Of a stretch of 64,000 nucleotides of DNA, positions 18,815-26,804 are shown piece by piece. Made by a program: the position numbers and the translations under genes. Location: contig NZ_JABACJ020000009.1 of assembly GCF_012524165.2 (NCBI RefSeq), positions 62,001 to 126,000 of the forward strand. Direction: 5' to 3'. Position 1 is the stretch's first letter; every line of letters starts with the position of its first letter. This DNA is from Faecalicatena faecalis (GTDB lineage Bacteria; Bacillota; Clostridia; Lachnospirales; Lachnospiraceae). The notes under the pieces were generated by a model, which ran no database searches, was not told where the DNA came from, and saw only the letters and a program-made list of their open reading frames with translations.

Positions 18815-18913
18815 ATATAACAGGTCACAAATCAGGATGGACAGTCTTAGAATTGATTTTTAAGGAAAATGGAGCTGGAAAACAGAGGCGGCTCTATTTT
18901 TAGGAAAGAGTAC

Positions 18914-18942
18914 TTGCCATTCCTTTATTTATGTCGTATTAT
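18914..18942 (+). promoter_or_regulatory. Predicted promoter of nfnAB
   Basis: TTGCCA (18914-18919), 17-bp spacer, TATTAT (18937-18942). Transcription would start near 18949, giving a leader of about 140 nt. Confidence 0.6.
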
Positions 18943-18974
18943 AAGAAAAGAGTGATTTTTTTTATCCGAAATGG

Positions 18975-19071
18975 ATAGGAAAGTCCGCCGGACGGGATGC
19001 ACACTGCAGCATAGGGGGTAAATGCCGCAAAGTGGCCGCCTCAGGCATGGGTTTCAGAAGTGGGACTCTAT
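18975..19071 (+). ncRNA. Structured 5' leader of nfnAB, riboswitch-like, unassigned
   Basis: A closing stem forms from ATAG (18975-18978) with CTAT (19068-19071) and AGTCC (18982-18986) with GGACT (19063-19067), separated by a GAA bulge. It encloses ATGC/GCAT (18997-19000/19009-19012) and ATGCC/GGCAT (19022-19026/19044-19048). The GTCC strand can alternatively pair with GGAC at 18990-18993 in a tight local hairpin, so two exclusive folds are possible. The sequence does not match riboswitch cores I know (TPP, FMN, cobalamin, SAM, THF, ZTP, c-di-GMP). The SD at 19079-19086 lies just outside the stem. Confidence 0.45.
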
Positions 19072-19090
19072 TTATATAAGGAGGAAGAAG

Positions 19091-19981
19091 ATGTACAAGA
19101 TATTAAAAGCAGAAAAACTGGCTGATAAGATCTATCTTATGAATGTACACGCACCGCGTGTTGCAAGCCACTGCCAGCCAGGACAGTTTGTGATTGTAAA
19201 GATGGATGATAAGGGTGAAAGAATCCCTCTTACAATCTGTGATTATGACAGAGAAGCAGGAACGATTACAATCGTATTCCAGGAAGTCGGAGCTTCTACA
19301 GTGAAGATGGCTGAATTAAAAGAAGGAGACAGCTTCCGCGATTTCGTAGGACCTTTGGGATGCCCGTCAGAGTTTATCCACGAAGATCTGGAAGAGCTCA
19401 AAAAGAAGAAGATGTTATTCGTTGCCGGCGGTGTAGGTGCGGCACCGGTATACCCACAGGTGAAATGGCTGCATGAGCATGGCATTGATGCTGACGTGAT
19501 CGTTGGTTCCAAGACTAAAGACATGTTGATTCTTGAGAAAGAACTGGAAGCTGTTGCAGGTAATTTGTATGTGACAACAGATGATGGCTCTTATGGCCGT
19601 TCAGGAATGGTTACAGCAGTGATTGAGGACCTGGTTCAGAATGAAGGTAAGAAATATGATGTATGTGTAGCCATCGGACCGATGATCATGATGAAGTTCG
19701 TATGTCTGCTTACAAAGAAGTTAGAGCTTCCTACCATCGTCAGCATGAACCCGATCATGGTAGACGGAACAGGAATGTGCGGTGCATGCCGTCTTCAGGT
19801 AGGAGATGAGATTAAGTTTGCATGTGTTGATGGACCAGAGTTCGACGGACATCTTGTAGACTTCGATCAGGCAATGAAGAGAAGCCAGATGTACAAGACC
19901 GAAGAAGGCCGTGCAATGCTGAAATTACAAGAAGGAGACACTCATCATGGTGGCTGCGGAAACTGTGGAGGTGACAACTAA
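19091..19981 (+). CDS. nfnA: NADH-dependent ferredoxin:NADP+ oxidoreductase, subunit A
   Basis: Small FAD and [2Fe-2S] subunit of the electron-bifurcating transhydrogenase NfnAB (also annotated SudB or ferredoxin-NADP reductase alpha). NfnAB couples NADPH, NAD+ and ferredoxin pools. Residues 1-100 are the FAD-binding barrel (RIPLTICDYD), then the nucleotide domain (VAGGVGAAPVYPQVK), and near 220-260 the cluster cysteines in MCGACRLQVGDEIKFAC. 296 aa, standard. ATG 19091 follows AAGGAGGA; an upstream in-frame ATG at 19022 lies inside the structured leader and lacks an SD. It overlaps nfnB by one base (TAATG). Confidence 0.93.
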   Translation: MYKILKAEKLADKIYLMNVHAPRVASHCQPGQFVIVKMDDKGERIPLTICDYDREAGTITIVFQEVGASTVKMAELKEGDSFRDFVGPLGCPSEFIHEDLEELKKKKMLFVAGGVGAAPVYPQVKWLHEHGIDADVIVGSKTKDMLILEKELEAVAGNLYVTTDDGSYGRSGMVTAVIEDLVQNEGKKYDVCVAIGPMIMMKFVCLLTKKLELPTIVSMNPIMVDGTGMCGACRLQVGDEIKFACVDGPEFDGHLVDFDQAMKRSQMYKTEEGRAMLKLQEGDTHHGGCGNCGGDN

Positions 19982-21369
19982 TGGCTGATGTATTAAAGAA
20001 AGTGCCTGTAAGAGAGCAGGATCCAAAAGTACGTGCAACTAATTTCGAGGAAGTTTGTCTTGGATACAATCAGGAAGAGGCAATGGAAGAGGCTCAGAGA
20101 TGCATAGGCTGCAAGAATGCAAAGTGTATCGAGGGATGCCCAGTTGCTATTGATATTCCTGGATTTATTAAAGAAGTAAAAGAAGGAAAGATTGAAGAGG
20201 CTTACAAAGTAATCGGGAAAGCTTCCGCACTTCCGGCTATCTGCGGACGTGTATGTCCACAGGAGTCTCAGTGTGAAGGAAGATGTATCCGTGGTATCAA
20301 AGGAGAACCGGTCTCTATCGGTAAGCTGGAGAGATTCGTAGCAGATTATGCCTTGGAGCATGACATTAAGCCGGAGTGCCCGGAGACGACCAACGGACAC
20401 AGGGTCGCAGTCATCGGTTCAGGCCCGTCTGGATTGACATGTGCCGGAGATCTTGCGAAGATGGGTTATGATGTGACTGTATTCGAAGCTCTTCATGAGC
20501 TGGGCGGTGTGCTGGTATATGGTATTCCTGAATTCCGTCTTCCAAAGCAGAAAGTCGTTGCTAAAGAGATTGAGAAAGTAAAAGAATTAGGTGTTAAGTT
20601 TGAGCCGAACGTAGTTATCGGTAAGTCGACGACCATCGATCAGTTGATCGAGGAAGAAGGATTCGAGGCTGTATTCATCGGTTCAGGAGCAGGTCTTCCG
20701 ATGTTCATGGGAATCCCGGGAGAGAACGCGAACGGCGTATTCTCAGCAAATGAGTACCTGACAAGAAGTAACCTGATGAAAGCATTCGATGATAACTATG
20801 ATACACCAATCGTTGCAGGTAAGAAGGTCGCAGTAGTCGGCGGCGGTAACGTTGCTATGGATGCTGCAAGAACAGCCTTAAGACTTGGTGCAGAAGTACA
20901 TATCGTATACAGAAGAAGTGAAGCAGAGCTTCCTGCCAGAGTAGAAGAAGTTCATCATGCAAAAGAAGAAGGCGTGATCTTCGACCTTTTGACAAATCCG
21001 AAGGAGATTCTTGTAGATGAGAACGGATATGTGAAAGGTATGAAAGTGATTAAGATGGAACTCGGTGAGCCGGATGCATCAGGAAGAAGACGTCCAGTCG
21101 AGATTCCAGGTTCCGAATATGAGATCGAGCTTGACACAGTCGTTATGTCACTTGGTACCTCTCCGAACCCATTGATTTCTTCCACAACAAAGGGACTGGA
21201 AGTCAATAAGAGAAAATGTATCGTTGCTGAAGAAGAGAACGGACAGACCTCCAAGGCTGCTGTATATGCAGGCGGAGATGCCGTAACAGGCGCAGCAACA
21301 GTTATTCTTGCAATGGGTGCAGGAAAAGCAGGTGCAAAGGGCATTGACGAATATTTGAGAAACAAATAA
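19981..21369 (+). CDS. nfnB: NADH-dependent ferredoxin:NADP+ oxidoreductase, subunit B (GltD-like)
   Basis: Large flavin-bifurcating subunit, homologous to the glutamate synthase small subunit GltD. The N-terminus has two cysteine sets for [4Fe-4S] clusters (CIGCKNAKCIEGCP and CGRVCPQESQCEGRC). The FAD site is VIGSGPSGLTCAG and the NADPH site VVGGGNVAMDAARTA; YAGGDAVTGAATVILAMGAG is the C-terminal FAD block. 462 aa. No gltB-like large subunit is adjacent, which with the NfnA partner argues for transhydrogenase rather than glutamate synthase. Confidence 0.93.
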   Translation: MADVLKKVPVREQDPKVRATNFEEVCLGYNQEEAMEEAQRCIGCKNAKCIEGCPVAIDIPGFIKEVKEGKIEEAYKVIGKASALPAICGRVCPQESQCEGRCIRGIKGEPVSIGKLERFVADYALEHDIKPECPETTNGHRVAVIGSGPSGLTCAGDLAKMGYDVTVFEALHELGGVLVYGIPEFRLPKQKVVAKEIEKVKELGVKFEPNVVIGKSTTIDQLIEEEGFEAVFIGSGAGLPMFMGIPGENANGVFSANEYLTRSNLMKAFDDNYDTPIVAGKKVAVVGGGNVAMDAARTALRLGAEVHIVYRRSEAELPARVEEVHHAKEEGVIFDLLTNPKEILVDENGYVKGMKVIKMELGEPDASGRRRPVEIPGSEYEIELDTVVMSLGTSPNPLISSTTKGLEVNKRKCIVAEEENGQTSKAAVYAGGDAVTGAATVILAMGAGKAGAKGIDEYLRNK

Positions 21370-21394
21370 AATAAAAAAGTAAAATGAATCATAC

Positions 21395-21442
21395 TTCTCC
21401 ATAACAGCGGTACATAAATATTTGTGCCGCTGTTATGGAGAA
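21395..21442 (+). terminator. Strong hairpin after nfnB, probable terminator
   Basis: A 19-bp stem, TTCTCCATAACAGCGGTAC with GTGCCGCTGTTATGGAGAA (one G-T), and a 10-nt loop. Poor T-tract (ATTACTTTATGG), so processing or regulation is also possible. Confidence 0.6.
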
Positions 21443-21479
21443 ATTACTTTATGGAGAAGTTATTTGACAGGAGGAAATT

Positions 21480-21899
21480 ATGACAAAAAAGGAACTTGCT
21501 TTAGAATACCACAAAAAAGGATACAACTGCGCTCAGGCCGTAGCATGCGTTTTCTGTGAAGACTTTGGAATCGCAGAGAAAGAGATGTTCCGAATCGCAG
21601 AAGGTTTTGGATTTGGCATGGGGATGATGGAGGTATGCGGTGCGCTGTCCGGCCTATTTATGATAATCGGACTGCAGAACAGTGTGGGAGATCTGGAAAA
21701 GGGGAAATCCACGAAAGCAGATACCTATAAAAAAGTAAAAGAGTGTGCTGCAAAATTCAAAGAGAAGAACAGATCCATACTCTGCCGGGAATTGAAGGGA
21801 ATCGGCTCAGACAGACCGATCTGCAGTTGTGATCAGTGCATTGCAGATGCAGTTGAGCTGGCAGAAGAATATCTGCAGGAGAATCCTGTTAGAAAGTAG
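21480..21899 (+). CDS. C_GCAxxG_C_C family protein
   Basis: 139 aa small soluble protein with the conserved cysteine pattern of this family: YNCAQAVACVFCED near residues 16-29, then MEVCGALSGLFMIIG (the CGAxxG core), and two late cysteines in ICSCDQCIADAVE. The family probably binds a metal or redox cofactor; the biochemical function is not established. RBS AGGAGG. Its proximity to nfnAB is consistent with a redox role, but this is inference. Confidence 0.85.
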   Translation: MTKKELALEYHKKGYNCAQAVACVFCEDFGIAEKEMFRIAEGFGFGMGMMEVCGALSGLFMIIGLQNSVGDLEKGKSTKADTYKKVKECAAKFKEKNRSILCRELKGIGSDRPICSCDQCIADAVELAEEYLQENPVRK

Positions 21900-21924
21900 T
21901 TTCGACTCATCAGGGAAGTTGTAT

Positions 21925-21948
21925 AGTGGATTGAATATTCGTTTTGAC
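21925..21948 (+). repeat. Dispersed short palindromic element, copy 1
   Basis: AGTGGATTGAATATTCGTTTTGAC resembles the elements at 31230-31257 and 57975-58004, which end in ATATCCGCTTTGAC. It lies 21 bp before rlmH. The arms here pair imperfectly. Confidence 0.3.
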
Positions 21949-21969
21949 AATATGGAAAAGGATAGATAA

Positions 21970-22449
21970 ATGAAGATTACAGTTTTGACTGTCGGTAAAA
22001 TAAAAGAAAAGTATCTAAAAGATGCAATTGCAGAATACAGTAAGAGATTAAGCAAATACTGCAAGCTGGAGATCATCGAGGTGGCGGATGAGAAGACGCC
22101 TGACCAGGCAAGTGAGGTCGTGGAGGAGCAGATCCGGGATAAAGAGGGTGAGCGCCTGCTTAAGAATATCAAGGACGACGCATTTGTGATCACACTGGAG
22201 ATTCGAGGGAAACAGCTGACTTCTGAGGAGCTGGCTGATAAGATAGATAAACTGGGAGTGGGCGGAGTCAGCCACATCATATTCGTGATCGGCGGCTCCA
22301 TTGGACTGAGTAAGGCGGTTATGGCGCGGTCTGACTATGCACTCAGTTTTTCCAAGATGACATTCCCACATCAGTTGATGAGAGTGATTCTGCTGGAGCA
22401 GATCTATCGAAGCTACCGGATCATACAAGGGGAACCATACCATAAATAA
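21970..22449 (+). CDS. rlmH: 23S rRNA pseudouridine-1915 N3-methyltransferase
   Basis: SPOUT-class methyltransferase, 159 aa, full length. Family blocks visible: [20 protein letters not shown] at the start, the SAM-binding knot [10 protein letters not shown] (about 107-116), and the C-terminal [11 protein letters not shown]...GEPYHK. The SD is weak (AAGGAT). In staphylococci the last codons of this gene are the attB of SCC elements; here a divergent second copy of the same end lies beyond the next gene, at 24246-24296. Confidence 0.97.
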   Translation: MKITVLTVGKIKEKYLKDAIAEYSKRLSKYCKLEIIEVADEKTPDQASEVVEEQIRDKEGERLLKNIKDDAFVITLEIRGKQLTSEELADKIDKLGVGGVSHIIFVIGGSIGLSKAVMARSDYALSFSKMTFPHQLMRVILLEQIYRSYRIIQGEPYHK

Positions 22450-22487
22450 GAATTCACATGCTGCAAGGCAAATCGAAGGAGTCATCT

Positions 22488-24221
22488 ATGAAAAAAAGAA
22501 AAACCAGAGTTATCCTGCTTTTGATGGTTTTAACGCTCGGGCTGACCTCCTGTGGCCGGCCGTCAGAGACAGATTACCAACAGAAGTTTGCGGAATTTGA
22601 GGAGACATTTTTTAAAGAAAAGGTCAGTGACTCTTTTCTAGATCTTCATTATGCACTGAAGGATTCGGAAAAATATGGAATTGAAAATGTACCTGAAGAT
22701 TTTGGTCAATATTCAGAAGAAGGGATGAAAGAAAAAATCCGTTATCTGAAAGAAAAAAAAGAAGAATTAAGTCAGTTCCCCTTTGAGAAGTTAAATGAAG
22801 AGCAACAGGTGACAGCGCACATTTTGGAAAATATGATAGAGGTAGAATGTAACAGTGAGGGGCTGGAACTCTACAAAGAACCGTTATCAGAAGCGGTTGG
22901 CATCCAGGCAGAATTGCCTGTGCTTCTTGCGGAATATGAGTTTTACAGCAGAGAGGATGTGGAAGGATATCTAAATCTTCTGGGAAGTATTGATGAATAT
23001 TATGTGCAGATTCTGGAATTTGAACGGGATAAAGCAGATGCCGGGCTCTTTATGAGTGATATGGCGGCGGACAGTGTGATACAATCCTGTAAAAGCTATA
23101 TGGATGAAAATGGATCCTCCTTTTTGCTTGAATCCTTCAAGAATAGACTGGAGCAGGTTCCAGGGTTGACGGAGGAGGAGAAACAAAATCTTGTCAGTCG
23201 AAATGAAACGATTATAAAAGAAGATTTTCTGAATGCCTATCAGACATTATCCGACGGTCTTGAAAAACTAAAAGGCAGCGGACAGAATGTGAATGGGGGT
23301 TGTGGCTGGGAAAAGGGGCAGGAATACTATGAATATCTGATTGAATCCGAAATAGCGCCTTCTTATCCTGATATCGGTTCTCTGCTGGAAGCACTTGAGA
23401 AGATGGTTACGTCTAAAATGAATGAAATGAACGAAATGGTCGATGAGAATCCGAAACTGATGGACGAATGGGATAGCGCGGAGATTCAATATGAAAACCC
23501 GGTAGAAATTCTGCAGCAGTTACAGAATGAAATCATGGCAGATTTTCCAAAACTGGAGAATATGGATTACGAAATAAAATATGTGCCGGAAGAACTGGAG
23601 GATGTTCAGCCACTTGCCTTTTATGTTTCCCCACAGATTGACAGCTATCATGATAATGTTATTTATATCAACAGGAAATATGAGGGGAATGGGAATCTCT
23701 ATATTACTCTGGCCCACGAAGGCCTGCCCGGACATATGTACCAGACAACATATTTTTTGAGAAATAATGAAAGTGATCTGCGGAAAATTTTGGATTATAC
23801 AGGGTACACTGAGGGATGGGCCACTTATGTGGAACATCTTGCCTATCAATTTGATAATGGATTAGAACCTGCCGTCGGGAAAATTATGGCAGATAATTCC
23901 ATCGCTAACCTCGGAGTCGGTGCTATTCTGGATATCAAGGTGAATTATTATGGTATGGACAGAGAGGAGGCAGTAGATTACTTCTCAGATTATCTGGATG
24001 CCGGGGCGGTTAATCAGATGTTTGACTATGTTTGTAAAAATCCGGCAGTTTATCTGCCCTATGTTGTCGGATATATGGAGATTGAGGAGATGAGGGAAGA
24101 AGCAGAAGCGAAACTGGGTGAGAATTTTGACGCAAAAAAATTCCATAAGTTTATACTGGATATGGGACCAGCCCCTTTTTCTATCATCCGGGAAGAATTT
24201 GCACAGTGGGTGAGTGATTGA
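22488..24221 (+). CDS. DUF885 family lipoprotein, putative metallopeptidase
   Basis: 577 aa exported lipoprotein. Signal peptide MKKRKTRVILLLMVLTLGLTSC with a lipobox ending at Cys22. The DUF885 catalytic signature is LAHEGLPGHMYQTTYF (an HExxxxH-like zinc site, HEGLPGH), followed by YTEGWATYVEHLA. Family members are thought to be zinc carboxypeptidase or dipeptidase-like enzymes; the substrate is unknown. ATG 22488 follows GAAGGAG and replaces an ATG at 22458 that would spoil the signal peptide. The gene sits between two rlmH 3' ends, so it may be cargo of an inserted element. Confidence 0.88.
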   Translation: MKKRKTRVILLLMVLTLGLTSCGRPSETDYQQKFAEFEETFFKEKVSDSFLDLHYALKDSEKYGIENVPEDFGQYSEEGMKEKIRYLKEKKEELSQFPFEKLNEEQQVTAHILENMIEVECNSEGLELYKEPLSEAVGIQAELPVLLAEYEFYSREDVEGYLNLLGSIDEYYVQILEFERDKADAGLFMSDMAADSVIQSCKSYMDENGSSFLLESFKNRLEQVPGLTEEEKQNLVSRNETIIKEDFLNAYQTLSDGLEKLKGSGQNVNGGCGWEKGQEYYEYLIESEIAPSYPDIGSLLEALEKMVTSKMNEMNEMVDENPKLMDEWDSAEIQYENPVEILQQLQNEIMADFPKLENMDYEIKYVPEELEDVQPLAFYVSPQIDSYHDNVIYINRKYEGNGNLYITLAHEGLPGHMYQTTYFLRNNESDLRKILDYTGYTEGWATYVEHLAYQFDNGLEPAVGKIMADNSIANLGVGAILDIKVNYYGMDREEAVDYFSDYLDAGAVNQMFDYVCKNPAVYLPYVVGYMEIEEMREEAEAKLGENFDAKKFHKFILDMGPAPFSIIREEFAQWVSD

Positions 24222-24245
24222 AATGTTTTTTAAAACAAATTCAAT

Positions 24246-24296
24246 GTTGTCTACAGGAGCTATCGAATCATGAATGGAGAACCATATCATAAGTAA
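24246..24296 (+). pseudogene. Detached second rlmH 3' end (17 codons)
   Basis: Reads VVYRSYRIMNGEPYHK then TAA; true RlmH at 22449 ends [16 protein letters not shown] then TAA, giving 12 of 16 identical residues. No rlmH sequence lies upstream of it. It is therefore a fragment, as expected for the distal junction of an element integrated at the rlmH end. Confidence 0.75.
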
Positions 24297-24336
24297 AACA
24301 TAATATTTTTATGTGATTCTAATACCGGAATTGACA

Positions 24337-24365
24337 TTGTTTTTTAGGGTATCAGGTAGTATAAT
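24337..24365 (+). promoter_or_regulatory. Predicted promoter of the PAS-MCP gene
   Basis: TTGTTT (24337-24342), 17-bp spacer, TATAAT (24360-24365). A TTGACA at 24331 is 23 bp from the -10 and too far. Confidence 0.45.
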
Positions 24366-24428
24366 GAAACCAAAATGAAATAGAAACTAATGGATCGGAA
24401 TCACTTAAAAAAGTAGTTAGGACGAAAA

Positions 24429-25931
24429 ATGGGAAAATTTTCAGAGACAAAAAAGATTGTAGAGGCACTGCAGGATGTAAGGATTGAGTACAGCAGTAAA
24501 GCAGAGGAACTGCCGGATCGGATACAGATAGAAGGGATGCAGGAACAGGATTCTCCTCTGCTGGCTGCGGTGAATCAGGTCTTAAAGCAGTATCAGAGCA
24601 GGGTACTGCATGAGGTACATAATATCCAGATGATTAATGATACAGTTTCATCGGGACTATGGAATATGTACATTAATAAGGAGGAAGAGGTCGAGAAGGT
24701 ATATTGGTCTAGTGAGTTCCGCAAGATGGTAGGATATCAGAATTTAGAGGATTTTCCTGATGAGCTGGAGTCCTGGTCAGATCTGCTGCATCCAGAGGAT
24801 AAGGGGCACACGATGGAGGTTTTCTACAAAAGTATCAGGGATCATTCTGGACGGACAAATTATGATGTAGAATACCGTTTGTTAACCAAGAATAGAGGCT
24901 ACCGCTGGTACCGTGCAAATGGGAGGGTGCTAAGGGATGAGAAGGGGGCACCTCTCCAACTGATTGGCATTTTTGTAGATATTACCCAGGAACGGGAGAG
25001 TAAAGAAGAATTGGATCTGACTCTTCGACGGTTTGAATCGATAGATGCTGTGTTGATGGAGGGTTCCTGGAATATGAGGATTACGGGACCAGATTATATG
25101 AATCCAGATCAGGAGTTCTGGTGGTCCAGTCAATTCCGGCATCTGCTGGGATATCAGGATGAATATGAATTTCCAAACAGACTGGGAGCGTGGGCGGAGC
25201 TGCTTCATCCGGATGATAAAAGATATGTGCTGGACAGCCTTCGGAATCATATCAGAGACTATTCGGACCGTACCCCTTATGATGTGGAATACCGTCTCTT
25301 TCATAAAGACGGAACATATCATTGGTTCAAATCCATAGGAAAGACTGTCCGGGAAGCAGATGGGACACCGCTGATGGTGGCAGGAGTCTTGGAGGATGTC
25401 ACAGAATTAAAGCGGACGAAAGAGATATTTGAGAAGAATATCGGAATGCATATCAGGGAATTGACGGAGGGCCTTCAGAATATCACAAGTACAGTTGAAG
25501 TAAATACCGAGAAGATGTCAGAGATTAAGATGAAGCAGAACCAGATTACAAAATCGGCCCATGAAACACAACAGAAGGCGAATCAGGCGCTTTCCGTCAT
25601 TAAGTCCATTCAGAGCATTGCGAGACAGACGAATTTACTGTCACTGAATGCTTCAGTCGAAGCGGCACATGCAGGAGACAAAGGGGCTGGTTTTGCAGTA
25701 GTTGCGAAGGAAGTACGCTCCTTGTCCCAGTCAACCAGGTCTACGGCGGAAGAGGTGACAGAAAGCCTACACAAGATGCAGGAATCCATGGATTTTGTCC
25801 TAAGTCAAATCACAGAGATTGAGAAGGAAGTGGAGGAGCAGAGCAGGAATTTGGAACAGGTGAACCGGATTGTGAACCAGGTCCACCAAAAGGCGTTGGA
25901 TATTAATGAACTTACAGCCGGGATATTGTAG
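24429..25931 (+). CDS. Soluble PAS-PAS methyl-accepting signalling protein
   Basis: 500 aa without signal peptide or transmembrane segment. Two PAS_3-type sensor domains are tandem duplicates: about 75-195 ([39 protein letters not shown]) and about 208-330 ([39 protein letters not shown]). The C-terminus is a short chemoreceptor-like coiled coil with the core [20 protein letters not shown] and [13 protein letters not shown]. No HAMP domain and no che genes nearby. It may sense an internal ligand or redox state and feed chemotaxis, or act independently. The SD is weak (TAGGAC). Confidence 0.87.
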   Translation: MGKFSETKKIVEALQDVRIEYSSKAEELPDRIQIEGMQEQDSPLLAAVNQVLKQYQSRVLHEVHNIQMINDTVSSGLWNMYINKEEEVEKVYWSSEFRKMVGYQNLEDFPDELESWSDLLHPEDKGHTMEVFYKSIRDHSGRTNYDVEYRLLTKNRGYRWYRANGRVLRDEKGAPLQLIGIFVDITQERESKEELDLTLRRFESIDAVLMEGSWNMRITGPDYMNPDQEFWWSSQFRHLLGYQDEYEFPNRLGAWAELLHPDDKRYVLDSLRNHIRDYSDRTPYDVEYRLFHKDGTYHWFKSIGKTVREADGTPLMVAGVLEDVTELKRTKEIFEKNIGMHIRELTEGLQNITSTVEVNTEKMSEIKMKQNQITKSAHETQQKANQALSVIKSIQSIARQTNLLSLNASVEAAHAGDKGAGFAVVAKEVRSLSQSTRSTAEEVTESLHKMQESMDFVLSQITEIEKEVEEQSRNLEQVNRIVNQVHQKALDINELTAGIL

Positions 25932-25960
25932 TTTATATAGACATATGGTGTAAGCAGTAA

Positions 25961-26001
25961 GGAGGAAGTGAGCAGCAGGCGTGCAGGATGCTCACTTCCT
26001 C
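25961..26001 (+). terminator. Hairpin between convergent genes
   Basis: GAGGAAGTGAGCA pairs with TGCTCACTTCCTC, extended outward by AGTA/TACT with mismatches. It can serve both the PAS-MCP gene and the opposing ferritin-like gene. Confidence 0.65.
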
Positions 26002-26012
26002 TTTCCTACTGT

Positions 26013-26576
26013 TTAAGAGCAGTATTCTTCGTATAAGGATTCGAATAATTTGACATGAAGCTCTTCATCTGCGATGATTCGTTCCAGACAGTCTACGATA
26101 TATGTATCCTGGATTTTCTGGCACTAGTCCCGATATTTTTGGATGGTCATTTTTTCCCTGTTTACGGAATTTAAAAGCATGGGCTTTAATTCAATCGTAT
26201 AATTATTATATGCCGGTGACCAGTAACGCATCTGATTTCCTTGGTGCGTCCAGAGCCGCGGGTGTTCTCCCATGAGTCGTGCAATCTCTCCAAAAATATG
26301 AAGATGGTGCATTTCTACGATGCTGACCTGTTTAAAAATGCCGGAGAGACGTGCATCCTCATCAATCAGCAGATTATTATAAAGATAAATGCTTACGGTG
26401 GACATTTCGGAATGCTGTCCTCCCATGTTATCCAGCATCATTCTTCCATAAAGAGGATTGCGCTCGGTGGCCCGCACGGGCGGATATGGTGCTAAGGTCT
26501 GGAATTGTTCCTTTGGTGATGTCGGGTCTGCACTTGGTCCCCGGACTGCTTTTTCCCTCTGGTTTTCATTCTGCAT
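26013..26576 (-). pseudogene. Ferritin-like protein gene with in-frame amber stop
   Basis: Ferritin-like four-helix protein, reading MQNENQREKAVRG from ATG 26576 after AAAAGGAG. Metal-ligand motifs are EMHHLHIFGEIARLMG in the first part and DEELHVKLFESLYEEYC after the break. A TAG at 26124-26126 interrupts the frame after QKYRD; translation in the same frame resumes CQKIQDTYIVDCLERII and ends normally at TAA 26013-26015, 37 codons later. The stop removes the second ExxH pair, so the truncated 150-aa product should lack a diiron site. A sequencing error would be the trivial explanation. Confidence 0.75.
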
Positions 26577-26685
26577 ATCGTTACTCCTTTTCAAGGCAAT
26601 TTCTAATATACAATTTATGTGACCTGTGCCTTAGATATACGAAAATCACACGTTCCTTTTCGTAATACTTCATAAATAATAAGCA

Positions 26686-26714
26686 TTGCCTCAAATCTGA
26701 ATCTGATATATAAT
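26686..26714 (+). promoter_or_regulatory. Predicted promoter of the GGDEF/EAL operon
   Basis: TTGCCT (26686-26691), 17-bp spacer, TATAAT (26709-26714). Confidence 0.55.
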
Positions 26715-26741
26715 AAAACAAGGTGAATAAAAGGAGATATC

Positions 26742-26786
26742 ATGCTAGATATCCGAACGTATCAACAAGCAGAAATAAGAGAATGA
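26742..26786 (+). CDS. Possible 14-residue leader peptide
   Basis: ATG 26742 lies 5 nt after AAAGGAG (better SD than the downstream gene), encodes MLDIRTYQQAEIRE and stops at TGA 26784-26786, 18 bp before the phosphodiesterase start. It could modulate translation of that gene. No family match is known to me. Confidence 0.35.
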   Translation: MLDIRTYQQAEIRE

Positions 26787-26804
26787 GAGTCATAGGAGTA
26801 TTAG

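Larger units (their letters stand above)
22399..24296 (+). mobile_element. Possible SCC-like insertion footprint at rlmH
   Basis: The 3' terminal 51 bp of rlmH (22399-22449) recur in divergent form at 24246-24296 in direct orientation, enclosing one gene (DUF885 lipoprotein). 36 of the last 48 bases match, and most differences are at third codon positions, so the second copy appears to be another lineage's rlmH end rather than a fresh duplication. No recombinase is present, so this would be a decayed or minimal element. Confidence 0.4.

Noticed and set aside
18972..19071. Resemblance of the nfnAB leader to RNase P RNA (GGAAAGTCC, GCAAAGTGGCC)
   Set aside because: Only short strings match, and the structured region is about 100 nt, far too small for RNase P RNA.
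24331..24365. TTGACA at 24331 with TATAAT at 24360 as one promoter
   Set aside because: The spacer would be 23 bp; TTGTTT at 24337 with a 17-bp spacer is more plausible.
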